DNA from: Bathymodiolus brooksi
Lineage: Eukaryota > Mollusca > Bivalvia > Mytilida > Modiolidae
Length of the DNA stretch: 64,000 bases
Assembly: GCA_963680875.1 (NCBI GenBank)
Contig: OY804579.1
Span: 57,797,718 to 57,861,717, forward strand
Direction: 5' to 3'
Positions 45,617 to 55,500 of this stretch are shown in pieces; the stretch's first letter is position 1; every line of letters starts with the position of its first letter. The translations under genes and the position numbers were made by a program. The notes beneath the pieces are model-generated. The model saw only the letters and a program-made list of their open reading frames with translations. It made no database searches and was not told where the DNA came from.

Positions 45617-45789
45617 AAAAAACCTCGAAAGGCAATCTTGTGCTCCTAAGTATAATGACAACATTCAATACCAGCAAAACAGGAATCACACTCCTAAAAC
45701 TAGCAAACAGGCTTGTATCTTGCAGCCTTCCTATATACATGTACATTACACCTTACTCATATCTAATTGCAGACTAGATTGATTTGATT

Positions 45790-46048
45790 TGATTTTTGGT
45801 GTTTTAATGCCACTTTAAACAATATTTCAGCTATATCGACCAGTTTTAGTGGTGGAGGAAGCCGGAGTACCCGGAGAGAACCACCGATCATGGGCAAGCA
45901 ACTGGTAAACTTTATCACATGCGACTGCGAGTCGAGTGCACCCTTTTTATGTAATTTACAAAGCCGGGCGCGAACCCACGCCGTATTGGTGATAGGCTTG
46001 TATGAGTTGTTAGATCCAGCGACCTAACTCATTGAGCCACCCGGCCCC
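45790..46048 (-). mobile_element. tRNA-derived SINE, family 2
   Basis: On the minus strand the head is clearly tRNA-like: GGGGCCGGGTGGCTCAATGA (A box TGGCTCAATGAG) and GGGTTCGCGCCCGG (B box) about 55 bases apart. The body shares ACTCCGGC and the tail AATATTGTTTAAAGTGGCAT with family 1, so the two families share body and tail but have different tRNA heads. The tail ends in (AAATC)n. Confidence 0.8.
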
Positions 46049-47948
46049 CAGCTGCAGACTAGATATGAAAGATTCCTAGAAGATCATACAAGCAGATTTT
46101 TTGTTCAGACGAAATGGCTGACCACAGAAAGAGTGAACAAGAAGATTCCAGCATACCACCACTTTGCGAGTAATACTGTATTGATTGACTAAGGGAGGAA
46201 ATGGCAGACGAACAGGCAAAACAAAATTCAAATTGATTAAATCTCAAGTTTTCTCAGGTATAAAGCCTACAAGTAATAATCGCATATTCATTTTCGTCAG
46301 CAAAATATTAAACAGTTTTGATTCAAAACTGGACAATGGCATAGCAGACGGCATTCCAGTACTGTTCCAAGTTCCGCGTTCCATTGTTATACTCGGTTTC
46401 CAATCTCTGTAAGCGATCTTCCAAGTTTCGCCATTTCGTTCTCTGTTTCGGTGCTGACTCACCATTGTCAACTGCCTCAACGGAATTTTCTAGAGAGGAC
46501 TATTGGTCCTTCGTGCATCTAATGAAAGTCCAGAGGGAGGGATGTCGAACAGCTACAGCATTATTCCAAATACGATGATTACCTGTAAGTAGAAAAATGA
46601 AACTGTTAAAATAATAAAAACAAAAATCTTCTAAAGATCAATTTTCGTTGAAATTGTAGCACTTTGAAATTTTGGCAGACATCTTAAAAATGGCCACCAG
46701 TCTCACAATTTTGCCCAATTTCGAATTTAAGCTAGAGATTACTACTATAATGCTTGTGTGTAAGTTTGAAATCAATTGGTCAACAAATAAAAATCTTAGA
46801 GCGCTTACAACATATCTCGGACGGACGGACTAACAGACTAACGGATGGATGCCCGGCATTTCCATAGCCCCGCTTCGCTTTGCGGAACATTTTCAATATT
46901 TCTTTAACATCGTTTAATTAAGGCTTTGTAGCGCGATTCGCAAGAATTAGCAAGCTTTCTTACATTTTATAACAATATTCTTTTGAGCTGAGCATAACGT
47001 AAAATTAGTCATGTACCATGGTGCGACTGTTGTCTTAATTTGGGTATAGACAAAAGGAAGCAACATTGTTTCTGTTTACATGCACTTGGGTAAATTATCG
47101 GGGCATTTCGGCAATTCGAGGTACCGTATACAGATTGTATCATGATGTGTGACATACTATTGATAAACTGTATGACAACGTTGAAGTGATAAACTTTATT
47201 GATTTGAGCATGGAAAGTGAACAAAATATATTTTAAGGTAGATGGGGTGTTTAAATTTTCGAGCCTTCTGCGTAAGATGTTGCGCATAGCAACGTAAATT
47301 AGGCGATCTGTCGTAAAATTCAATACAAATAATTTCGTTCCTTATCAATTTTTGAATTTGATTGAAAATTATCAGAAACACTCATAAAATCATATTTTGA
47401 TATCATATTTATATAATTTTACTTATATCTTTTTTATTTGGACAGTGACCCACCATTTTTTTTTATTTTATCTTTTAAGAAACATTTGGACCATTAAATT
47501 ACAAAAAAAAATCAGAAAATTCTATGGATTGGAAATGGACATTTTCACCAAATAAATGCATCCAAGAACGTTTTTTCCTTCATTGTCTATATAAATTTTG
47601 CCCCAAAATGCCATATTCCCCTTGAATTGTCAAATTAAAATTCTGAGCTTGGAATGCCAGTGACCCCCATTTTTTTAATCTTTTTATTTGGAAGGGGATA
47701 TCACAAGGAAGTTTTCTTAAAAAATAAAATAAAATAAAATATGGATAGAAAATAAGACACTCCATCTTACCTAAAATCAAAGAAAAACACTCGCCAATGT
47801 TTTTTTACGGAACTTATTAGATCAACAGACAATTTTAGACTTATTTTGCTACTGCACAATGTTCAAATAATAAAAAAGAAGAAGAAGGATATTCATGCAG
47901 ATGTTTTATTGAGTTGGTTACAAAATGGTACTTTCAATTCGTACTTAC
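46049..47948. other. No recognised gene
   Basis: Short ORFs. On the minus strand about 46330-46460 one frame reads like a charged coiled coil (LEDRLQRLETEYNNG) but has no start or family. CGGACGGACGGACTAACAGA near 46820 is another MITE-type motif without a partner. Confidence 0.4.
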
Positions 47949-48462
47949 TTTCAACATTGTTGTTCGTTCTGTTGTCCATAGTCCTACCAAACACATTCCA
48001 CATCTGAGGAGGGAACGACCCGTTGGCGTTTAAGTAGTTTCGTTGAAAGTAATCAGGAAATCAGTTAATTCCGGAAATCTTCTGCACAGCCGCATAGTCC
48101 TACGTGAAGTTCTCAAAAGATGAAAATTTTGGCGCACAAGAAGTACAGGCAAGTATCCAATGGCCATCACTTTGCGAATTACTTTGTTCAATTCACGGTG
48201 TTGTCTGTAACTTGCTGATAACCCCAAATTTTGCACTTTTCTCCAAAGACTCTGATTGAAATGAAACTAGCATCCGCTTATCTGAGCATGACGTAGTTCT
48301 GTTTCAACTGCTACAAGTAAAGCTTGCTCGAAATCGCATATCACTCTCCTGGGACGCCACCTGTGACCAGTTACTTGACGAATTTTAATCTTAAGAGTTT
48401 GAAAGAAATGTTTGTAGTCAGCGATGTTACGATCTGTCATTAAACAGTTTACAAAACAACAA
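47949..48462 (-). pseudogene. MULE transposase domain fragment
   Basis: Minus-strand frame: NCLMTDRNIADYKHFFQTLK, GHRWRPRRVICDFEQALLVA, ETELRHAQISGC, then an in-frame TAG (where Tyr is usual) and FHFNQSLWRKVQNLGL, NKVIRKVMAIGYLPVLLV, RLCRRFPELTDFL. A frame change near 48032 gives YLNANGSFPPQMWN and RTMDNRTNNNVES. The DFE of CDFEQAL and the downstream CxxH-like GCxFHF are MULE transposase signatures. The exon-like part ends at 47949 followed by GTAAGT. Upstream it is cut by repeat Z at 48463. The stop and frameshift mark it as dead. Confidence 0.8.
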
Positions 48463-48672
48463 GACGGGTGCCAATAGTGGAGCAGGAACTGGCTACCATT
48501 CCGGATCACCCGAGTTTACTCCTGAATTTTAGTGGGATTCGTTTTACTCGATCCTTAGTTTTCTATGTAGTGTTTTGTAAATCGTTGTTTGTCCTTTTTT
48601 GGCCATTGTGTCGTCTGTCTTTCGATTTGCGCTTTCTGATTACTCCTCTGGTATCTTCAAACTCTTCTTATG
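48463..48672 (+). repeat. Dispersed repeat Z, well-preserved copy
   Basis: Complete Z order: GACGGGTGCCAATAGTGGAG, CAGGAACTGG, TTTTAGTGGGATTCG, GATCCTTAGTTTTCTATGTA, AAATCGTTGTTTGTCC, GGCCATTGTGTCGTCTGTC, TTTCGATTTGCGC, CTGGTATCTTCAAACTC. It is the best local reference for the two arrays at 52.6-63.4 kb. Confidence 0.85.
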
Positions 48673-49029
48673 AATGTCGTACACTAGTGTGTTTAATTGA
48701 TTGTTCAACATGACATGTATCCAAGGTAAAAAGTTTGTGTTTATTTTAAGTAACACCGAAATACATAAAAACTGATAAAAGACAAAATTCCGCAATTTCT
48801 TCCACATGAACAGTCTGGCATAATAAAAAGAGATCTGGCTATCCTGTTTAGGCCATGTGGTTTACTTGCTCACAAAGACTTAAATTATTTAGGTTTTCGA
48901 TCTTTTGACTACGAGTGTTTCTGATGACGGTTATTCCATAAATGTACAATCCGTACTAAATTAGATTTCTACGTTTTATTAACAGTAACAAATGCAAATG
49001 TTGTTGCATATACTATGTGTAGCTGACTG
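48673..49029. other. No recognised gene
   Basis: Non-coding spacer, AT-rich, no structure noted. Confidence 0.5.
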
Positions 49030-49297
49030 GGTTAGGGTTAGGGTTATGGTGCTTAACGCCACTTTCAACAATATTTCAGTTATTTCGTGACGGTCAGTTT
49101 TATTGGTGGAGGAAACCGGAGTATCCAGAGAAAACCACCGATCTTCCGCAAGTCACTGGCAAACTTTATCACATAATGTTGCATCGAGGAGACCTCGCCT
49201 GAACGGGATTCGAACTCACAACTTTAGTGGTGATAGGCACCGATTGCATAGGTAGGTGTAAATCCACCTACCATAAGACCACGATGACGACGACCCC
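49030..49297 (-). mobile_element. SINE family 1, copy E, with telomere-like tail
   Basis: Full-length copy: head at 49297, B box complement GGGATTCGAACTCACAAC near 49204-49221, body and tail to GTTATGGTGCTTAACGCC. The simple-repeat tail reads (GGGTTA)n on the plus strand at 49030-49047, the animal telomere motif. Confidence 0.8.
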
Positions 49298-49844
49298 TTT
49301 TTAGTAATGTCTTACAATAGAGTGTTTAATTTATTGTTCAGCATGACATGTTGACAAGTTGACGTTTAATTTACTCCATATTGGAACGAAAGAGAACATT
49401 GTTATTTTTTACAAAAAAGAATCACAATACATAAATCAGTATTGTACTGAAAAAACACCTAAATATCTCAGAAATTCAGCTCTTAAAGGCATACAAAGGG
49501 AGATAACTGGAAGTGGTTATATTCATAACGGTTCTGGAGAATATGGATTATCTCCCTTATAACAATAAGACCAATGTTGACAATTTTGTAAATTTTATTT
49601 ATTCATCTTTGACGCTGTTTTCTTTTCTCAAAGTACAACATTATTTCAATCAACAAATTTGCTATTTGTTAAGTGTCTTAAAAACTATGAACATCCAACT
49701 GAATATTTGTACCGTTTACAATATAGCATTGGATAATCTCTGAACTTGTGTTCATCCATGAAATGTCATGCAAAGTTAAACCGTAGAAGCAAAGCAGTGT
49801 AAGTTGCAATGATGTGAATTTGTTTGAAAAAAAGTTTGATGATA
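49298..49844. other. No recognised gene
   Basis: Short ORFs with no domain. Confidence 0.5.
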
Positions 49845-50100
49845 CTAAACGGGTAATCAGAATCTGTAAATTGAAGAAGGACAGACAACACAATGGCCAA
49901 AAAGAAAAAGGACAAAAGGACAAACAACGATCTACAAAACATACAGATAAAACTAAAGATTGAGTAACACGAACCCCACTAAAAACTGAAAGTGAGCTCA
50001 GAATTTCCGAAAGGGTAAACAGTTCCTGTTTCACTAGGGGCACTCGTCGTTTTAATCTAGTTACAAACCCGGTGACAAGTCATGAATCAGGAAAAGACCG
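49845..50100 (-). repeat. Dispersed repeat Z, inverted copy linked to an RT-element ORF end
   Basis: Reverse complement of Z from AAACGGGTAATCAGAATC to AACAGTTCCTGTTTCACTAG, then TTACAAACCCGGTGACAAGT. On the minus strand it begins directly after the stop of the ORF at 50109, so Z is that element's 3' untranslated end. Confidence 0.8.
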
Positions 50101-50108
50101 GGAAGTGC

Positions 50109-50300
50109 TTACGACAAGTGGAACATATCCGTGGTCATTTGTGACACAGATATTCCATAACGGTCAACCAAGTCATGGTGGCGTCCGTAAATATTTCGAC
50201 GTACTGACTTCAACTTAACCAATATGAACCCTTGGTTCTGTAGCTTTTTTGTTGGCAGCAACCTTTTATCAATGAAATCAATGTAAGACATACATGTATT
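50109..50300 (-). pseudogene. C-terminal end of an RT-containing element ORF
   Basis: Encodes YIDFIDKRLLPTKKLQNQGF, then ILVKLKSVRRNIYGRHHDLV and DRYGISVSQMTTDMFHLS before the stop. I recall the 'FYGRHHDLVDRYGISVSQ' ending from the C-terminus of an abundant animal element ORF that contains a reverse transcriptase and ends just before a Z-like 3' region. No RT core is present here; this is a 5'-truncated copy with the 3' region attached. Element class not assigned. Confidence 0.6.
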
Positions 50301-50453
50301 TGATTCTCCAATAAGGGGTATATACTAAACAGTAAGTTAGCGATGGGGGTGTTATGTACAGAGAAGACAGACACCCTCATTTAGCAGCCACTAGAATTAT
50401 GTACAAAATACGTATATATCTTGTCCACTTATCTATGTATCATTAATCATATG
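50301..50453. other. Unassigned spacer
   Basis: Short stretch, nothing recognisable. Confidence 0.4.
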
Positions 50454-50651
50454 CAGGGGCGGATCCAGGATTTCAAGTTAGGTGGGGGGGAGCGTACTTA
50501 AAAAAAATTGCGCCGAGCGGAGGGAGGTCCGAAAATTTTGGGGTATTTCGTGTGAAAAATCACGATTTTACACAAAAAAAATCAAATTTTTTCCAATTTT
50601 AGGGGGGGGGGGGGGGGCGGGCCGGGTGCGCCCCCCCTGGATCCGCCCCTG
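50454..50651. mobile_element. MITE with perfect 16-bp CAGGGGCGGATCCAGG ends
   Basis: Left end CAGGGGCGGATCCAGG is exactly inverted at 50636-50651. Both flanks carry ATATG (50449-50453 and 50652-50656), a probable 5-bp target duplication. The interior has a G run of about 17 and imperfect complementarity. The ends are of a hAT-like type; I recall one hAT lineage (hAT5) with 5-bp duplications. Confidence 0.85.
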
Positions 50652-51599
50652 ATATGCTTATCATGAACATGCAAAGCTTAAAACATCCAGGGGCTAAATG
50701 TCACTAAATAATTCTATGCTGGTGATTATGTTGCTCACATCTATCCCATTAAGCTCGAAATAAAACTGGTCTGGTTGAAACAATACAAAATCACAGTCAC
50801 AGATATTTGTAGACATATTGCTCCGTACAAAAGCGCTTCTATGATTTGGAATGAAGACGAGGGATGCTATATTATAATGGGAAGAAATAAAAATGATCCT
50901 ACAAGAACACATTCTTGTTGGAGAGGGACATTTCTGTTGTCGTGTGAGTTTGTTTTTCTTTGTGCTAGTACTTTTGTAGTTGTATACATATTTTTATATA
51001 ATTTGTTTCTTCATTGGTATTCTGAGATCGTATTCATAGACCAACTTTAATAACAAAATGATCTTTTTCTTACTTCATTGGGATTAATCTATTCAATTGC
51101 GTCAATATTAATACCACACATAGTCCTTTTTAGTAAATAACAATTTCTCCCATCAGCCTAAAACTCAAACATAAATGCGGCATTGTTGCAATAGTTACAT
51201 ATCCTGCCCCCTATGACAACAATAGAAGACTTTGTTTCATGATTTCTCTCTCTTTAATGTACAAGTATTAAAATTATATGGATGTTCATCTCCTCTTTCA
51301 ATTGATTGTATTCAAGTGTTCCTTTCCTGAAATACTAAACTCCCTGAAATGTCAAATGGCTTACAGTGTTTTGTTGTTAAACGATGTTTTAAATAAGAGT
51401 GATGCTGGAATCTTCTCCTTCATTACTTGTTGGAAAAGTTTAAATATCAAGAAGACAGAGTTGTGATCATACCAAACGGTTTAGCCCCGCTACATAAGCC
51501 AGGCATATATCCATCGGCTTCTGTGGTCATTTCTGTGTTGACAAATTTGGGGGTTGGACGGAAGAAGAATGCGTGGTGACATTGTCAGCCATTACTATT
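50652..51599. other. No recognised gene
   Basis: A 91-codon ORF at 50775-51050 ends in a hydrophobic run but has no family resemblance; not called. Confidence 0.4.
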
Positions 51600-51836
51600 T
51601 AACTTTTTTTTATGTTTTATGTTTATGTGTTTTATTGGTGGAGGAAACCGGAGTACCCGGAGAAAACCACCGACCTGTCGAAAGTAACTGACAAACTTTA
51701 TCACACACAGTTGTATCGAGTACACCTCGGCTTGATCGGAATTCGAACTCACACCTTTAGTGGTGATAGGCACTGATTGCACAGGTAGTTGTAAATCCAA
51801 ATTACCATACGATTATGACCACGACGGTCCCGTTTT
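51600..51836 (-). mobile_element. SINE family 1, copy F
   Basis: Head at about 51832 (complement CACGACGGTCCC), B box complement GGAATTCGAACTCACACC, body ACCGGAGTACCCGGAGAAAA. The tail proper is degenerate (TTTATGTTTATGTG). Confidence 0.7.
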
Positions 51837-52534
51837 TTTCAAAACATAATTATAGTTCAGGTATATAAAATGGGAACATATTTTGATATAATGCCAAGTC
51901 AAAACTGTATACCTGCACTTGCAAACGGAACTAAACACATGGGTCATGCACACTTTTTAAAATGGCCGAGTAGAAAAATGGTCATCGTTATGTTTGGCCT
52001 CAACAAATGCCGCAATATTCTACGCCCTATATCAAAAAAGCGAAGAAAATTCCACAAGTGTAACTACTATCGGTTATGAAAAATCAATGCTACCGTGTTA
52101 TCTTTAGGGCCATATGTGTGTTATTTCTATCCTTGTGCAGTTGTGGGGAAAATTCTAAAGAAAAAACCTAATCGGAAAAGATCCAATTAACAAAATAGCG
52201 ACTGAACTGGCAGTATTTTAATCATTTAAGAAAAAAGGCAACTGAAAAAGCGAAACAAATCTAAGGCAGCAGAAGATCATTTTTCTTTTGAAATGTAAAT
52301 AAGAAATTAATCCGTATCCAGTTTTTAACGACCTTATAAATTAAGCACCACTGGAAACGTTTTCTTCGTCAACAGCTAAAAAGATAGATTTGCATGTCCT
52401 AAACAACGATATTATTTCGGGTTAAAAAGGTTTGGTGTTATTGGTGAATTTCAAAGAATCCAGACCTGGCGATATTACGGACACGGTGTCGTATTAAGGC
52501 ACGTGTCCAACACAATTCATTTACTAGAGTAAAA
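51837..52534. other. No recognised gene
   Basis: Short ORF at 51870-52079 without a domain. Nothing else seen. Confidence 0.45.
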
Positions 52535-52585
52535 CCAGTGAAGCAGGAACTGCCTACCTTTCCCAAACACTTGGGTTCACCCCGG

Positions 52586-55500
52586 TCTTTAGTGGAGTTC
52601 GTGTTACTCGATCGTTAGTTTTATGTGTAATGTTTGTAGATCGTTGTTTATCTTTAGTAGAGTTCGTGTTACTCGATCTTTAGTTTTATGTGTAATGTTT
52701 GTAGATCGTTGTTTGTCTTTAGTGGAGTTCGTGTTACTCCATCTTTAGTTTGATGTGTAATGTTTGTAGATCGTTGTTTATCTTTAGTAGAGTTCGTGTT
52801 ACTCCATCTTTAGTTGTATGTGTAATGTTTGTAGATCGTTGTTTATCTTTAGTAGAGTTCGTGTTACTCCATCTTTAGTTTTATGTGTAATGTTTGTAGA
52901 TCGTTGTTTATCTTTAGTAGAGTTCGTGTTACTCCATCTTTAGTTTTATGTGTAATGTTTGTAGATCGTTGTTTATCTTTAGTAGAGTTCGTGTTACTCG
53001 ATCTTTAGTTTTATGTGTAATGTTTGTAGATCGTTGTTTATCTTTAGTAGAGTTCGTGTTACTCGATCTTTAGTTTTATGTGTAATGTTTGTAGATCGTT
53101 GTTTATCTTTAGTAGAGTTCGTGTTACTCCATCTTTAGTTTTATGTGTAATGTTTGTAGATCGTTGTTTATCTTTAGTAGAGTTCGTGTTACTCCATCTT
53201 TAGTTTTATGTGTAATGTTTGTAGATCGTTGTTTATCTTTAGTAGAGTTCGTGTTACTCCATCTTTAGTTTTATGTGTAATGTTTGTAGATCGTTGTTTA
53301 TCTTTAGTAGAGTTCGTGTTACTCCATCTTTAGTTTTATGTGTAATGTTTGTAGATCGTTGTTTATCTTTAGTAGAGTTCGTGTTACTCCATCTTTAGTT
53401 TTATGTGTGATGTTTGTAGATCGTTGTTTATCTTTAGTAGAGTTCGTGTTACTCCATCTTTAGTTTTATGTGTAATGTTTGTAGATCGTTGTTTATCTTT
53501 AGTAGAGTTCGTGTTACTCCATCTTTAGTTTTATGTGTAATGTTTGTAGATCGTTGTTTATCTTTAGTAGAGTTCGTGTTACTCCATCGTTAGTTTTATG
53601 TGTAATGTTTGTAGATCGTTGTTTATCTTTAGTAGAGTTCGTGTTACTCCATCTTTAGTTTTATGTGTAATGTTTGTAGATCGTTGTTTATCTTTAGTAG
53701 AGTTCGTGTTACTCCATCTTTAGTTTTATGTGTAATGTTTGTAGATCGTTGTTTATCTTTAGTAGAGTTCGTGTTACTCCATCTTTAGTTTTATGTGTAA
53801 TGTTTGTAGATCGTTGTTTATCTTTAGTAGAGTTCGTGTTACTCCATCTTTAGTTTTATGTGTAATGTTTGTAGATCGTTGTTTATCTTTAGTAGAGTTC
53901 GTGTTACTCCATCTTTAGTTTTATGTGTAATGTTTGTAGATCGTTGTTTATCTTTAGTAGAGTTCGTGTTACTCCATCTTTAGTTTTATGTGTAATGTTT
54001 GTAGATCGTTGTTTATCTTTAGTAGAGTTCGTGTTACTCCATCTTTAGTTTTATGTGTAATGTTTGTAGATCGTTGTTTATCTTTAGTAGAGTTCGTGTT
54101 ACTCCATCTTTAGTTTTATGTGTAATGTTTGTAGATCGTTGTTTATCTTTAGTAGAGTTCGTGTTACTCCATCTTTAGTTTTATGTGTAATGTTTGTAGA
54201 TCGTTGTTTATCTTTAGTAGAGTTCGTGTTACTCCATCTTTAGTTTTATGTGTAATGTTTGTAGATCGTTGTTTATCTTTAGTAGAGTTCGTGTTACTCG
54301 ATCTTTAGTTTTATGTGTAATGTCTGTAGATCGTTGTTTATCTTTAGTAGAGTTCGTGTTACTCCATCTTTAGTTTTATGTGTAATGTCTGTAGATCGTT
54401 GTTTATCTTTAGTAGAGTTCGTGTTACTCCATCTTTAGTTTTATGTGTAATGTTTGTAGATCGTTGTTTATCTTTAGTAGAGTTCGTGTTACTCCATCTT
54501 TAGTTTTATGTGTAATGTTTGTAGATCGTTGTTTATCTTTAGTAGAGTTCGTGTTACTCGATCTTTAGTTTTATGTGTAATGTTTGTAGATCGTTGTTTA
54601 TCTTTAGTAGAGTTCGTGTTACTCCATCTTTAGTTTTATGTGTAATGTTTGTAGATCGTTGTTTATCTTTAGTAGAGTTCGTGTTACTCGATCTTTAGTT
54701 TTATGTGTAATGTCTGTAGATCGTTGTTTATCTTTAGTAGAGTTCGTGTTACTCCATCTTTAGTTTTATGTGTAATGTCTGTAGATCGTTGTTTATCTTT
54801 AGTAGAGTTCGTGTTACTCCATCTTTAGTTTTATGTGTAATGTTTGTAGATCGTTGTTTATCTTTAGTAGAGTTCGTGTTACTCCATCTTTAGTTTTATG
54901 TGTAATGTTTGTAGATCGTTGTTTATCTTTATTAGAGTTCGTGTTACTCGATCTTTAGTTTTATGTGTAATGTTTGTAGATCGTTGTTTATCTTTAGTAG
55001 AGTTCGTGTTACTCGATCTTTAGTTTTATGTGTAATGTTTGTAGATCGTTGTTTGTCTTTAGTAGAGTTCGTGTTACTCGATCGTTAGTTTTATGTGTAA
55101 TGTTTGTAGATCGTTGTTTATCTTTAGTAGAGTTCGTGTTACTCCATCTTTAGTTTTATGTGTAATGTTTGTAGATCGTTGTTTATCTTTAGTAGAGTTC
55201 GTGTTACTCCATCTTTAGTTTTATGTGTAATGTTTGTAGATCGTTGTTTATCTTTAGTAGAGTTCGTGTTACTCGATCTTTAGTTTTATGTGTAATGTCT
55301 GTAGATCGTTGTTTATCTTTAGTAGAGTTCGTGTTACTCCATCTTTAGTTTTATGTGTAATGTCTGTAGATCGTTGTTTATCTTTAGTAGAGTTCGTGTT
55401 ACTCGATCGTTAGTTTTATGTGTAATGTTTGTAGATCGTTGTTTATCTTTAGTAGAGTTCGTGTTACTCCATCTTTAGTTTTATGTGTAATGTTTGTAGA

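Noticed and set aside
45960..46048. tRNA gene on the minus strand
   Set aside because: A and B boxes are those of a SINE head; no complete cloverleaf and the SINE body follows.
49030..49047. Interstitial telomere or chromosome-end fusion
   Set aside because: Fewer than three TTAGGG units, located exactly at a SINE tail where other copies have other simple repeats.
50775..51050. 91-codon ORF with a hydrophobic end
   Set aside because: No recognisable family, and the hydrophobic part is T-rich low-complexity sequence.
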